A program made the translations under genes and the position numbers. 64,000 bases of DNA from Rhodoluna sp. (GTDB taxonomy: Bacteria; Actinomycetota; Actinomycetes; Actinomycetales; Microbacteriaceae): NCBI GenBank assembly GCA_024641095.1, contig JAHEDR010000001.1, positions 632,387 to 696,386 on the forward strand, read 5' to 3'. The notes below the pieces were generated by a model. It had not been told where the DNA came from. It saw nothing but the letters and a program-made list of their open reading frames with translations, and ran no database searches. Below, in pieces: positions 7,921-18,457 of this stretch. The stretch's first letter is position 1. Each line of letters opens with the position of its first letter.

Positions 7921-8504
7921 TGATTCCCCTGGTAAAGATTATTTTCGTGAATGTAATCAAGGACTTTTGCAGGAACCAAGCCCTCGAGAGATTCTCCAGA
8001 GATAACTTTGGCACGAATTTCACTGGAAGAGACAGCCAAAGCTGGAATTTCCAGCAAAGTTACCGCTCCATGTGGTGAATTCGGTACCTCTAAGCGGTGC
8101 CCAGGTCTGGATACGCCCACAAAATGGGCCAAGTCCCAAAGCTTGTCAGAGTCTTTCCAAGTGTTGATACCGGCCAAAGAATCAGCTCCGGTAATAAAGA
8201 AGAATTGAGCGCCAGGGTATTCCTGATGCAAATCCCTGAGGGTATCGACCGTAAAGGTATCCCCTGCTCGAACAATGTCAATCGAACTGACTCTGAAGTC
8301 CGGGAAGTATGAGATTGCCAACTTGGTCATTGCCAAGCGATGCTTTGCAGAAGTATCGGTTTGTTTTTGCCAAGGCTTACCAGTAGGAACAAAGATTACT
8401 GAATCTAGTTCGTAGGCTTTGGCTACAGCTTCGGCGGCAACTAGGTGACCAAAATGGATTGGGTCAAATGTGCCACCCATCACGCCGAGACGAAGATTGC
8501 TCAT
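7917..8504 (-). CDS. nadD: Nicotinate-nucleotide adenylyltransferase NadD
   Basis: NadD transfers AMP from ATP to nicotinate mononucleotide in NAD synthesis. The 195-residue protein has the nucleotidyltransferase signature GGTFDPIHFGH at residues 10-20, and SSSEIR near residue 160, the ISSTxIR-like motif that binds the adenylyl group. ATG at 8504 fits the family N-terminus. A TAGTCT hexamer lies seven bases upstream, so the mRNA may be leaderless. The stop overlaps the next gene in an ATGA arrangement. Confidence 0.95.
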   Translation of the reverse strand: MSNLRLGVMGGTFDPIHFGHLVAAEAVAKAYELDSVIFVPTGKPWQKQTDTSAKHRLAMTKLAISYFPDFRVSSIDIVRAGDTFTVDTLRDLHQEYPGAQFFFITGADSLAGINTWKDSDKLWDLAHFVGVSRPGHRLEVPNSPHGAVTLLEIPALAVSSSEIRAKVISGESLEGLVPAKVLDYIHENNLYQGNQ

Positions 8505-8526
8505 GCGAGAAAGACTAGAGAGGTTC

Positions 8527-8715
8527 CTAGTGGTGAGCCTGTGAGTTGTTTACCTTGTGCTCGTGACGGTTTGCAACGTCACGGTATGACCAAGTCACAA
8601 CACCCAAAAGAATGAAAGTTCCAATGGCAATTACGCCGAACCAGAAAGATGGGAAAGGCAAGGTCACGAATGCTTCGTGCTCACCCTCAGCTGCTGCTGT
8701 AAGAATTGCGTTCAT
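8527..8715 (-). CDS. Small conserved membrane protein upstream of nadD
   Basis: This 62-residue protein has one hydrophobic helix near residues 25-43 (FWFGVIAIGTFILLGVVTW), a short acidic N-terminal part, and a basic, His-rich C-terminus (SYRDVANRHEHK). Similar one-helix proteins ending in a SxRDVANRH-like motif occur next to nadD in other Actinobacteria as far as I recall; no function is known. A strong GAGGAG site lies eight bases before the ATG. It is on the same strand as nadD with a 22-bp gap. Confidence 0.75.
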   Translation of the reverse strand: MNAILTAAAEGEHEAFVTLPFPSFWFGVIAIGTFILLGVVTWSYRDVANRHEHKVNNSQAHH

Positions 8716-8772
8716 TATTTCTCCTCAGAACTACTTCCAGAATAACCTAACGGCTACCCATAATCTGGCTAA

Positions 8773-10020
8773 TTAGGCCCTGATCTGGCCCGAACCGCGA
8801 ACCAGCCACTTGGTTGTGGTCAGCTCTGGCAAGCCCATTGGCCCTCTGGCGTGTAGCTTTTGGGTTGAAATGCCAACCTCTGCCCCAAAACCAAACTCCC
8901 CGCCATCGGTAAATCGGGTTGATGCATTCACCATTACCGTTGAGGCGTCAACCTCGGCAAGGAATCGCTCGGCGTTCTCCACATTCTCGGTGATGATTGA
9001 CTCGGTGTGCTTGGTTGAGTACTTAGCAATATGGGCCAGCGCCTCATCTAGGTTCTTTACAACCTTCACCGATAAATCAAGATCGTGGTATTCGGTTGCC
9101 CAATCTTCTTCGGTGGCTGGCACCGCGGCAAAGAAATTGGCCTGGGTGGTCTCGTCACCGTGAATCGTCACGCCGGATGCAGAAAGTTTGTCTAGTACTG
9201 CAGGCAGAATCTTTTCTACCGCAGCCTCGTGCACCAATAAAGTTTCGGCAGCGTTGCACACGCTTGGGCGTTGAACCTTGGCGTTGTGCACGATGTCAAC
9301 CGACCAATCCAGACGTGCAGTTTCGTCAATGTAAATGTGAACCACTCCGTCGCCGGTTTGAATTACCGGCACCTTGGCTTCTTGAACAACTTGCTGAATC
9401 AAGCCTGCCCCGCCACGTGGAATCAATACGTCAATCAGGCCAACCGCCTGCATCATTACTGTGCCGCCGTCACGACCAAATTCATCAACGGTTTGTACCG
9501 CGTCGGAATCTACCCCCGCAATAGCAAGGGCATCCTGAAGCAATTTCACCAAAACACGGTTTGTGTTTTCGGCTGCGCGTCCGCCTCTAAGCACTGTGGC
9601 GTTTCCGCTCTTGATTGCCAAAACCGCAATGTCAATTGTCACGTTTGGGCGAGCTTCGTAGATAACACCAATAAGCCCAAGCGGAACGCGGATCTGAGTT
9701 AGCTTCAAAGCGTTTGGCAAAGACATTCCACGAATCACATCACCAATTGGATCTGGCAGGCTGATGATTTTTGATACGGCTTCTGAGATTGCCGCAATGC
9801 GGTCGTGATTAAGTCGTAGACGATCTTGCAGGCTTTCCGACATGTTGTCGGCCTGGCCATTTTCAATGTCTACGTTATTGGCAGCAATAATTTCATCGGC
9901 ACGGGCAATCAGCAAAAGAGAGATCTGTCGCAAAGCTTCGTTCTTAACTGCAGTTGGAGCCTGGGCTAGCGAACCTGCGGCATTCTTTGCCAAACGAATC
10001 TTGTCAATTGCAGTAGTCAC
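8773..10020 (-). CDS. proA: Gamma-glutamyl phosphate reductase ProA
   Basis: ProA reduces glutamyl-5-phosphate with NADPH to glutamate semialdehyde, the second step of proline synthesis. The 415-residue protein belongs to the aldehyde-dehydrogenase superfamily, with the catalytic Cys in RPSVCNAAETLLVH, a cofactor-binding GVIYEARPNVT segment and the typical end MGLPELTTTKWLVRG. The GTG at 10020 has GGAAGG nine bases upstream. A longer frame runs back into proB and is not supported. It follows proB by 13 bp. Confidence 0.94.
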   Translation of the reverse strand: MTTAIDKIRLAKNAAGSLAQAPTAVKNEALRQISLLLIARADEIIAANNVDIENGQADNMSESLQDRLRLNHDRIAAISEAVSKIISLPDPIGDVIRGMSLPNALKLTQIRVPLGLIGVIYEARPNVTIDIAVLAIKSGNATVLRGGRAAENTNRVLVKLLQDALAIAGVDSDAVQTVDEFGRDGGTVMMQAVGLIDVLIPRGGAGLIQQVVQEAKVPVIQTGDGVVHIYIDETARLDWSVDIVHNAKVQRPSVCNAAETLLVHEAAVEKILPAVLDKLSASGVTIHGDETTQANFFAAVPATEEDWATEYHDLDLSVKVVKNLDEALAHIAKYSTKHTESIITENVENAERFLAEVDASTVMVNASTRFTDGGEFGFGAEVGISTQKLHARGPMGLPELTTTKWLVRGSGQIRA

Positions 10021-10033
10021 TTGCGCTGCCTTC

Positions 10034-10819
10034 CTATTTTGAAACGCTTGCTTCAAACCAGGTTCCAACTTCAGCACCATCAAGTGCAAGGGAAACCTGA
10101 TCGGTGTTGGTAAGTAGCACTGCAATTCCTTGCTCGGTAGCAACACGCGCAGCCGAAACCTTTGTCACTGCACCACCGGTACCAACCTGGGTGCTACTTC
10201 CGCCAATTTCTACATCGGCAAGGTCCTGACCAAATTCAACTGTTTCAATTCTCTTCGCGCCAGGCTTTTCTGGTGGCATGTTGTAAAGAGCATCAACATC
10301 ACTTAGCAATACAAGGGCATCAGCATCCACCAGGACTGCAACCAGCGCGGCTAGACGGTCGTTGTCGCCAAACTTAATTTCGTGAGTAGCCACTGTGTCG
10401 TTTTCATTCACGATTGGAAGGGCACGCAACTTAACCAGTCGATCCAAAGTTGCCTTGGCGTTCTTTCGGGTCTCTTCGACTTCAAAGTCACCAGCAGTCA
10501 ATAGAACCTGACCAACGATGATGCTGTATTTATCAAGGGCGTCCTGGTAGCGAGCAATCAACTTGCTTTGACCAACTGAGGCAAGCGCCTGAACCATGGC
10601 CAAGTCGTCTGGTCTTGCATCTAGGTCAAAAAGTGGAAGTGCGGTTGCAATGGCGCCTGAGGTAACCAGAATCACTTCTGTGCCACGCGCATGTGCCTTA
10701 GCAAGAGCGTCAACTAGAAACTCAATCTTGTTTGCGTTTTGGCCACTGATAGACGACGAGCCAACCTTAACGACGACTCGCTTGGCCTTTGCCAATTCGC
10801 TTCTGTCTCTAAGAGTCAC
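10034..10819 (-). CDS. proB: Glutamate 5-kinase ProB (no PUA domain)
   Basis: ProB phosphorylates glutamate as the first step of proline synthesis. The 261-residue protein has the amino-acid-kinase fold with VVVKVGSSS at the N-terminus, the LVTSGAIA segment, NENDTV and the GTGGAVTK-like nucleotide loop. It stops after the kinase domain; the C-terminal PUA domain of the roughly 367-residue E. coli enzyme is absent. Feedback control may therefore differ (inference). The GTG start directly abuts the obg stop (TAAGTG), so translation is coupled to obg. Confidence 0.93.
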   Translation of the reverse strand: MTLRDRSELAKAKRVVVKVGSSSISGQNANKIEFLVDALAKAHARGTEVILVTSGAIATALPLFDLDARPDDLAMVQALASVGQSKLIARYQDALDKYSIIVGQVLLTAGDFEVEETRKNAKATLDRLVKLRALPIVNENDTVATHEIKFGDNDRLAALVAVLVDADALVLLSDVDALYNMPPEKPGAKRIETVEFGQDLADVEIGGSSTQVGTGGAVTKVSAARVATEQGIAVLLTNTDQVSLALDGAEVGTWFEASVSK

Positions 10820-12355
<1,536 letters not shown>

Positions 12356-12402
12356 TTACTTGCTTGATGCGGTTTAAATGGTTTTTGTTTCAGAAACAGG
12401 AA

Positions 12403-12423
12403 AGGCGAGCCAAAGGCTCGCCT
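12403..12423 (-). terminator. Hairpin between rpmA and obg
   Basis: A perfect 9-bp stem (AGGCGAGCC with GGCTCGCCT) and a three-base loop. On the minus strand it is followed by TTTCCTGTTTC, an imperfect T-tract, so it is probably a partial (attenuating) terminator between the ribosomal protein genes and obg. Confidence 0.7.
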
Positions 12424-12445
12424 CCCTAGAAAATTGTGTTGACCC

Positions 12446-12700
12446 TTAAGCGGCCTCAACGATGTTTACAACGCGACGGCCACCCTTGGTGCCGAACTCA
12501 ACCTTGCCGGCCGCAAGCGCGAACAAGGTGTCGTCCTTGCCCTTGCCAATGTTTGCACCGGGGTGGAAGTGAGTGCCGCGCTGACGAACGATGATCTCGC
12601 CTGCGTTAACTTCTTGGCCAGCGTAACGCTTAACGCCTAGGCGCTGTGCGTTTGAGTCGCGGCCGTTACGGGTGGAACTAACACCTTTTTTGGAAGCCAT
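12446..12700 (-). CDS. rpmA: 50S ribosomal protein L27
   Basis: The 84-residue protein is L27, which reaches the peptidyl transferase centre. It starts [16 protein letters not shown] without the cleavable extension seen in some Firmicutes, and it contains the typical [15 protein letters not shown] core. It follows rplU by 14 bp and forms the usual rplU–rpmA operon. Confidence 0.97.
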   Translation of the reverse strand: MASKKGVSSTRNGRDSNAQRLGVKRYAGQEVNAGEIIVRQRGTHFHPGANIGKGKDDTLFALAAGKVEFGTKGGRRVVNIVEAA

Positions 12701-12714
12701 TTTGAGTCAGTCCT

Positions 12715-13023
12715 TTACTTAATCTCTTTGACCTGAACGCGAGTTAGTTCCGCACGGAAACCCTGGCGCTTCTTGTAACCGGTCTTGTTCTTGTACTTCT
12801 GGATGATGATCTTTGGACCACGTAGGTCGTTTAGAACTTCAGCGGTGACCTTTACCTTTGCAAGCGCTGCTGCATCGGTTGTGACCTTGTCGCCGTCAAC
12901 TAGAAGAAGAGCTGGAAGCTCAATCTTTCCGTTAGCGTCAGCCTTAATACGGTCGAGAGTCACGATGGTGCCTACTGACACCTTCTCTTGACGGCCGCCT
13001 GCGCGGACTACTGCGTAAACCAC
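12715..13023 (-). CDS. rplU: 50S ribosomal protein L21
   Basis: The 102-residue protein matches L21, a 23S rRNA-binding protein: start [14 protein letters not shown] and a C-terminal [15 protein letters not shown] segment that binds rRNA. The start is GTG at 13023. It is first in the rplU–rpmA pair and lies about 120 bp after rne on the same strand, the order seen in many Actinobacteria. Confidence 0.97.
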   Translation of the reverse strand: MVYAVVRAGGRQEKVSVGTIVTLDRIKADANGKIELPALLLVDGDKVTTDAAALAKVKVTAEVLNDLRGPKIIIQKYKNKTGYKKRQGFRAELTRVQVKEIK

Positions 13024-13142
13024 AGATCTACCCTTTGTTCGAAAGTCTTATTTTTGTTGCTCTTGCGAAAACCCAGCAGGCAACAAGGATTTAGTCTACA
13101 TTGCGATTTTGCTGGGGTCAAACCGTTTTTGCCAGTTATTTG

Positions 13143-15359
13143 CTAGCTGGCAGAGACATTTCCTCCACTGGTGGCTCGGCGCGGCTTGCGACGCCCCTGG
13201 CCGGGTGCTTTTGGCTCTGGCAGCGCGTCAAGAACGGCCTCCAGCATCTTTTCAGCACCCTCGGTTGGTTCTGAATCCCCCGCTGCCTTGGCTACGGGAA
13301 GGCTAATTGGCGAACTTTCGCCGGCCGCCTCGTGGGCTGCCACGGTCGAAGCCGCAATCTGGGTCATCACATTATTGATTTCCACGGCACGCTCGGCAGT
13401 AACCACCTTGACGGTTTCCTGCTTTTGGTTGCGATCGCGGTTCTTCTTCTTGCCCTGACCCTGCTGTTGCTGAGGCTTTTCATCGGTGCTGTGGTGCTTT
13501 GAACGCATGATTGGCTCGTGGTGAACCACAACTCCGCGACTGGCACAGGCTTCACAAGGCTCGCTGAATGCTTCAAGCAGGCCAATTCCAAGCTTTTTAC
13601 GGGTCATCTGAACCAAACCAAGCGAGGTAACCTCGGCCACCTGGTGCTTGGTACGGTCACGGCTTAGGCACTCCATTAGGCGGCGCTGAACCAAATCACG
13701 GTTTGACTCAAGCACCATGTCAATGAAGTCCACAACGATAATTCCACCGATATCGCGAAGACGTAGCTGACGCACGATCTCTTCGGCGGCTTCGAGGTTG
13801 TTCTTGGTCACAGTTTCCTCGAGGTTTCCACCCGAGCCAACGAACTTACCAGTGTTCACGTCAACCACAGTCATGGCCTCGGTGCGGTCAATCACCAATG
13901 AACCACCCGATGGCAGGTAAACCTTGCGCTCAAGTGCCTTAGCAATTTGCTCGCCAACGCGATATTCGTCGAATACGTCTTTGTGGCCTTCGTGCCTAAC
14001 CACGCGCTCTAGAAGATCCGGTGCCACCGAGGCCAAGTACTCCTCGATAACTTCGCGGGCATCTTCACCTGCAATAACCATCTTCTGGAAATCTTCGTTG
14101 AATACATCTCGAACGATCTTCACCAAAAGGTCTGGTTCGCTGTGCAGCAAAGCTGGGGCCTGACCCTTTTCAACCTTCTTGCTGATTTCTTCCCACTGTT
14201 GCTGCAGACGCTGCACATCAAGAGTCAACTGCTCTTCTGTGGCACCTTCAGCGGCGGTGCGAACAATCACGCCAGCATCTTCCGGCAAGATCTCTTTCAA
14301 AATTTTCTTCAGACGTGCGCGCTCTGAATCTGGAAGCTTGCGTGAGATTCCATTCATCGAGCCATTTGGCACGTAAACCAAGTAGCGACCAGGCAAAGAA
14401 ACCTGGCTGGTTAGGCGGGCACCCTTTTGACCTACTGGGTCTTTGGTTACCTGAACCAAAACGGTGTCGCCAGACTTAAGCGCAAGTTCAATTCGGCGAG
14501 GCTGGTTACCGGTTTCGGCAAGCTCCCAGTCAACTTCACCCGAGTAAAGAACAGCATTTCTGCCGCGACCAATGTCAACGAAAGCTGCTTCCATTGAAGG
14601 AAGCACGTTTTGAATTTTTCCTAGGTAAACGTTGCCAATTAGTGAAGCCTCTGATGCCTTAGCAACGTAGTGCTCAACCAAAATTCCATCTTCGAGCACA
14701 CCAATTTGAATCTTGCCGTCTTTTGAACGAACAACCATGGTGCGGTCAACTGCCTCGCGACGAGCAAGGAATTCTGACTCAGTAATTGTTGTGCGACGAC
14801 GACCCGCATCGCGACCATCGCGACGACGCTGCTTCTTAGCCTCAAGACGAGTTGATCCCTTTACTCGGGTTGGCTCATTACTTGGCGCCTTAGGTTCGCG
14901 CGGAGTGCGTACCTTTACAACAACGTTTGGGGCTGCGTTTGGATCAACATCTACCGCTTCACCGGCACGGCGACGTGAGCGTCTGCGCAGGTGAGACTCG
15001 TCAGAGCTTTTATCGTTTGCAATTCCCTTGGCGGTGACCTTTGGTGTTGGCAGGTCTGGAGCCATAAACATTAGTGAGGTTGCAGATACCGGAGCAGCAA
15101 CTGGTGCAGCGGCGGTTTCGTCCTTTGACTTGGCAGCAGCTTTTGTGCCGCGCTTTGCCGGGGCTTTCTTCTCGGCCTTTTCAACAACCTCATCAACCGA
15201 AGCCGGAGCCTTGGTGGTTTTCTTAGCAGTTGCCTTTTTAACCAGAGACTTCTTCTGTGCTACAGGCTTTTCTGCTTTTTCGGCTGCAACCTTTTTGGTT
15301 GCGCGAGCCCGTGCAGGTTTCTTTTCTGCAGGTACGTTTGTATCTTCGTTTTTCACCAT
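13143..15359 (-). CDS. rne: Ribonuclease E/G family endoribonuclease
   Basis: This 738-residue enzyme starts RNA decay and processing by cutting single-stranded A/U-rich sites. After about 210 basic, Lys/Ala-rich and probably disordered residues comes an S1 domain (GNVYLGKIQNVLPSMEAAFVD), then the RNase H-like and DNase I-like parts with the metal-binding Asp pair in VVDFIDM and the zinc-link Cys pair CEACAS. A basic, Gln-rich C-terminal tail follows. The catalytic core in the middle with disordered arms on both sides is the actinobacterial arrangement. ATG at 15359 has GGAG nine bases upstream. Confidence 0.94.
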   Translation of the reverse strand: MVKNEDTNVPAEKKPARARATKKVAAEKAEKPVAQKKSLVKKATAKKTTKAPASVDEVVEKAEKKAPAKRGTKAAAKSKDETAAAPVAAPVSATSLMFMAPDLPTPKVTAKGIANDKSSDESHLRRRSRRRAGEAVDVDPNAAPNVVVKVRTPREPKAPSNEPTRVKGSTRLEAKKQRRRDGRDAGRRRTTITESEFLARREAVDRTMVVRSKDGKIQIGVLEDGILVEHYVAKASEASLIGNVYLGKIQNVLPSMEAAFVDIGRGRNAVLYSGEVDWELAETGNQPRRIELALKSGDTVLVQVTKDPVGQKGARLTSQVSLPGRYLVYVPNGSMNGISRKLPDSERARLKKILKEILPEDAGVIVRTAAEGATEEQLTLDVQRLQQQWEEISKKVEKGQAPALLHSEPDLLVKIVRDVFNEDFQKMVIAGEDAREVIEEYLASVAPDLLERVVRHEGHKDVFDEYRVGEQIAKALERKVYLPSGGSLVIDRTEAMTVVDVNTGKFVGSGGNLEETVTKNNLEAAEEIVRQLRLRDIGGIIVVDFIDMVLESNRDLVQRRLMECLSRDRTKHQVAEVTSLGLVQMTRKKLGIGLLEAFSEPCEACASRGVVVHHEPIMRSKHHSTDEKPQQQQGQGKKKNRDRNQKQETVKVVTAERAVEINNVMTQIAASTVAAHEAAGESSPISLPVAKAAGDSEPTEGAEKMLEAVLDALPEPKAPGQGRRKPRRATSGGNVSAS

Positions 15360-15580
15360 TTCTGGTGTACTCCAAGCTGCCTAACCTAGGCCACACTCAC
15401 TAGGCCCTAAGGCGTAAATCGTTGCTGCCCACGTTTGTGAACAACCAAAACTATCTGCGAGCAACATCTGTGCGGCTATCGCTGCCTGGAGATCAAAGAA
15501 GATCTGGTCTTATGCGTTCTAAGCGCTTGGTTCTCGCTAAATCTTTAGTCGAATCCGGTGTGGCGGGCTCAACTGCTATA

Positions 15581-15628
15581 AGTATGACACCCAGCCCCTC
15601 AAAAGTCACCAATCTCGCGTGTCATACT
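15581..15628. promoter_or_regulatory. Inverted repeat GTGTCATACT facing rne and VKOR
   Basis: A perfect 10-bp inverted repeat (AGTATGACAC at 15581-15590, GTGTCATACT at 15619-15628) with a 28-bp spacer lies between the divergent genes rne and VKOR. Rightward, CATACT is six bases before the VKOR ATG and could be its -10 box. Leftward, the same CATACT is preceded 17 bases upstream by GTGACT, a possible -35. It may be a pair of divergent promoters or an operator. Confidence 0.5.
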
Positions 15629-15634
15629 GGGTTT

Positions 15635-16258
15635 ATGAGTGCAATTAAGCAGCCGGCGGGCATAACTTTAGAGCCAACTCGCGGTTTTGCCATTAATTTG
15701 ATCTGGACCGGAATCCTTGGCTGGTTCGCTGCTTTTTCACTGGTTTTGGAACGAATTCACGTTGCCACCAACCCCGATGCCACTCTCAGCTGCGACTTGA
15801 ATCCCTTTATCTCTTGTAAATCGGTTATGCTCACACCACAGGCTTCACTATTTGGATTCCCTAATCCACTGATTGGCGTTGCCGCCTTCATTGCTCCAAT
15901 TGCGGTTGGTGTAGCAATTCTAGCCGGCGCAAAATTTGCCGCCTGGTTCTGGAGACTCTTTGCGGTTGGAATTACCGGAGGCTTCTTATTTGTTTTGTGG
16001 CTCTGGACTCAAAGCACTTTCGTAATTGGTGTGCTTTGCCCTTACTGCATGGTTGCTTGGGCAGCCATGGTGCCTTTGTTTTGGAAAGTCATTCTGTTCG
16101 GAGCAAAGGATGGCTTCATTGATACGCCATTACGGTTCGTTGGATTCTTTGACAGCGCCTATGAAAAAGCTTGGATCTTCACACTCGTTACCGAAGCAAT
16201 CATCATTGCCGTAATTATTGTGCGCTTCTGGTCAATGTGGCCAGCTCTCTGGAACTAG
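15635..16258 (+). CDS. Vitamin K epoxide reductase (VKOR) family protein
   Basis: A 207-residue integral membrane protein with about five hydrophobic helices. VKOR homologues in Actinobacteria replace DsbB: they reoxidise a DsbA-like protein and pass electrons to menaquinone. The four key Cys are present: a loop pair, Cys53 and Cys61 (LSCDLNPFISCKS), and the active-site CPYC at 135-138. No DsbA-like gene is adjacent. ATG at 15635 was preferred over longer forms because it begins just before the first helix and has a -10-like CATACT six bases upstream. Confidence 0.9.
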   Translation: MSAIKQPAGITLEPTRGFAINLIWTGILGWFAAFSLVLERIHVATNPDATLSCDLNPFISCKSVMLTPQASLFGFPNPLIGVAAFIAPIAVGVAILAGAKFAAWFWRLFAVGITGGFLFVLWLWTQSTFVIGVLCPYCMVAWAAMVPLFWKVILFGAKDGFIDTPLRFVGFFDSAYEKAWIFTLVTEAIIIAVIIVRFWSMWPALWN

Positions 16259-16281
16259 TTATTTAAAAACCTAAAACCAGA

Positions 16282-16301
16282 GCAGTTGATTTATCAACTG
16301 C
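16282..16301. terminator. Hairpin between VKOR and ndk
   Basis: A perfect 9-bp inverted repeat, GCAGTTGAT and ATCAACTGC, with a two-base spacer. It lies in the 45-bp gap between convergent VKOR and ndk. On the minus strand TCTGGTTTT follows; on the plus strand GTTT follows. It probably terminates both genes. Confidence 0.65.
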
Positions 16302-16303
16302 GT

Positions 16304-16726
16304 TTAGAACCAGAGCGCTAATTCGCGCGCAGCAGATACTTCTGAATCAGAACCGTGCACAAGATTCTGCTGAACCTGTAGCCCCCAGTCGCGACCTAGG
16401 TCACCACGAATGGTTCCAGGTGCTGCAACGGTTGGATCGGTTGCGCCGGCTAGCGATCGAAAACCTTCGATTACTCGGTTGCCCTCAAGCTTGATTGCTA
16501 CAACGTCTCCGCTAGACATGAACTCAACAAGCGGTTCAAAAAACGGCTTACCCTCGTGCTCTGCGTAGTGAGCGTGTAGCAGTTCCTTTGACGGAGTGAA
16601 CTTCTTCAGATCGGCAACCACATATCCCTTGGCCTCAAGGCGGCGAATGATTTCACCAATCAGGTTGCGCTTCACGCCGTCTGGTTTTACCAGAACCAAA
16701 GTCTGCTGAATTGAGTTAGATGTCAT
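16304..16726 (-). CDS. ndk: Nucleoside diphosphate kinase
   Basis: Ndk equilibrates nucleoside di- and triphosphates through a phospho-histidine. The 140-residue protein has TLVLVKPDGVKRNLIGEI at the N-terminus and the active His in NLVHGSDS near residue 124, and ends ELALWF as usual. Its ATG overlaps the stop of the DUF4233 gene by one base. The folC–DUF4233–ndk order is the common actinobacterial one. Confidence 0.97.
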   Translation of the reverse strand: MTSNSIQQTLVLVKPDGVKRNLIGEIIRRLEAKGYVVADLKKFTPSKELLHAHYAEHEGKPFFEPLVEFMSSGDVVAIKLEGNRVIEGFRSLAGATDPTVAAPGTIRGDLGRDWGLQVQQNLVHGSDSEVSAARELALWF

Positions 16727-17091
16727 TAGTTTTCCTCCATGCTGGCCTGGCGTTCCAGAACCTCGCGTGCTTTATCAATTGTGCCACCTGCAATCATTGC
16801 CCAGGCCCATAGGCAAACAAAGATTGCACCCAGTACGTACATAAGCGGAACCCAGATTCCGAGCGAGACCACTACCAACTGCAAAAACCAACCCCAGATG
16901 TAAGAAAACTTCTTACCAAGAATGGCTGGTGTGACCATAAGAAGGAATGTGAGGCTTAGCCCGATTGCCCAAACTGTTGGCCCGTCAGCAACCTTTAATC
17001 CAAAAGCAACCAGCATGGCAAAAAACACTACGCCTGCTTCAAAAACCATCAGCATTGAGCTGAGTGCTCTTTTAGTTGAACGATTACGCAT
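16726..17091 (-). CDS. DUF4233 domain membrane protein
   Basis: A 121-residue membrane protein with about four hydrophobic helices and a short charged C-terminus (IDKAREVLERQ). It matches DUF4233 by pattern (N-terminal RSTKRALSSMLMVFEAGVVFFA) and by its position between folC and ndk, where this family is nearly always found in Actinobacteria. No function is known. The start overlaps the folC end by 8 bp, so it is translated from the same message. Confidence 0.85.
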   Translation of the reverse strand: MRNRSTKRALSSMLMVFEAGVVFFAMLVAFGLKVADGPTVWAIGLSLTFLLMVTPAILGKKFSYIWGWFLQLVVVSLGIWVPLMYVLGAIFVCLWAWAMIAGGTIDKAREVLERQASMEEN

Positions 17092-18457
17092 CTTGTTCTG
17101 CCTCTATCTGCTTCAATTTCAAAACCTGACCCACCAGCGTGACCGAACCGGTAACGATAATTGCCGAGGCCTGAGCCGGTGGCAAAAGGTTTACGGCCTC
17201 AGCCAATGCCCACTGCGGGTTAGCCTGAACGCGAACTCGGTCTGCTCCAAAAATCTCCGAAGCGAGTTGCGCCAGTTTTTCGGCAGGAATTGCTCGCGCC
17301 GAATCGGACTGGGTGATGATGAATTCAACAAAAGAATCATCCAGGATCTCCAGAATCGCACGAGCATCTTTCTCGGCCAAAATCGAGATAACTCCAACTG
17401 CATAAGGCGAACCAAAGGATTCCTTGAGCGCCTTAACAAGTGACATTGCACCATCTGGGTTGTGAGCGGCATCAAGAATCGTGAGCGGATCACGCGAGAC
17501 AACCTGCAAACGACCCGGAGAAGAAAAATCTGCAAAGGCTGCGCGCACTACATCGTCCATGATTCGCTGTGATGCACCTCCAATAAATGCCTCAACCGCT
17601 GCAACCGCGAGTGCTGCGTTCTCTGCCTGATAGTGGCCGTGCACTGGAAGATTCAGGTCTGCGTACTCGCCCACTGCACTTCGCACAGTTACCTTCTGAC
17701 CCAAAACATTTGGTTCCGAGGCAAGTACTTCAAAATCTTTTCCGTAGTTCAAAAACTTTTCAGCAATGGCGGTGGATTTTTCTTTCAGAATTTGCAACAC
17801 AGATTCACTCTGGTTTGCAGAAAGAACGATTGCCCCTGGCTTTATGATTCCGGCTTTGGTTTTAGCAATTTCCTCGATGGTGTTACCGAGTCTGTCCATG
17901 TGATCGAGGGTGATTGGAGTGAAAACGGCAACATCGCCGTCGGCAACGTTTGTGGAATCCCATTCCCCGCCCATGCCAACTTCAAGAACTAAAACATCTA
18001 CCGGGGCATCGGCAAAAATTGCAAAACCCAGAACGGCTAGCACTTCAAAAAATGTCAGCGCGTCTTCGCCCGCTGCACTTAGCTCGGCATCTACTAAACC
18101 AACGATTGGTTCAATCTCTGACCAAACCGTGTAAAGACGTTCGTCTGAAACTGGCTCACCATCAAGAGACATGCGCTCATTTAATTTGACCAAGTGCGGA
18201 CTAGTGAAACGACCGGTGCGCAGTCCGTGCTCTCTTAACAGCCTCTCGATGAATCGGCTTGTGCTGGTCTTACCGTTGGTGCCGGTTACATGAATTACGC
18301 GATACGCCTTTTGAGGATCACCAAGCAGTGTTGCTAGACGTGCGGTTGGCTCCAAGCGTGGACGAATTTTGTTTTCCGGAACACGTGCAAGCAACGCATC
18401 TTCAACCTCTTTAGCTTTCAGAGCCCAGTAGTGCTCTTCGCTTAGGTTTTCGATCAC
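17084..18457 (-). CDS. folC: Folylpolyglutamate synthase / dihydrofolate synthase FolC
   Basis: FolC adds glutamate to dihydropteroate and to folates. The 457-residue Mur-ligase-type enzyme has the P-loop [10 protein letters not shown] near residue 56, the [12 protein letters not shown] and [10 protein letters not shown] motifs, the [10 protein letters not shown] segment and an [11 protein letters not shown] motif in the C-terminal domain. The start is GTG at 18457, overlapping the ileS stop in a GTGA arrangement. It is part of an ileS–folC–DUF4233–ndk operon. Confidence 0.95.
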   Translation of the reverse strand: MIENLSEEHYWALKAKEVEDALLARVPENKIRPRLEPTARLATLLGDPQKAYRVIHVTGTNGKTSTSRFIERLLREHGLRTGRFTSPHLVKLNERMSLDGEPVSDERLYTVWSEIEPIVGLVDAELSAAGEDALTFFEVLAVLGFAIFADAPVDVLVLEVGMGGEWDSTNVADGDVAVFTPITLDHMDRLGNTIEEIAKTKAGIIKPGAIVLSANQSESVLQILKEKSTAIAEKFLNYGKDFEVLASEPNVLGQKVTVRSAVGEYADLNLPVHGHYQAENAALAVAAVEAFIGGASQRIMDDVVRAAFADFSSPGRLQVVSRDPLTILDAAHNPDGAMSLVKALKESFGSPYAVGVISILAEKDARAILEILDDSFVEFIITQSDSARAIPAEKLAQLASEIFGADRVRVQANPQWALAEAVNLLPPAQASAIIVTGSVTLVGQVLKLKQIEAEQDA

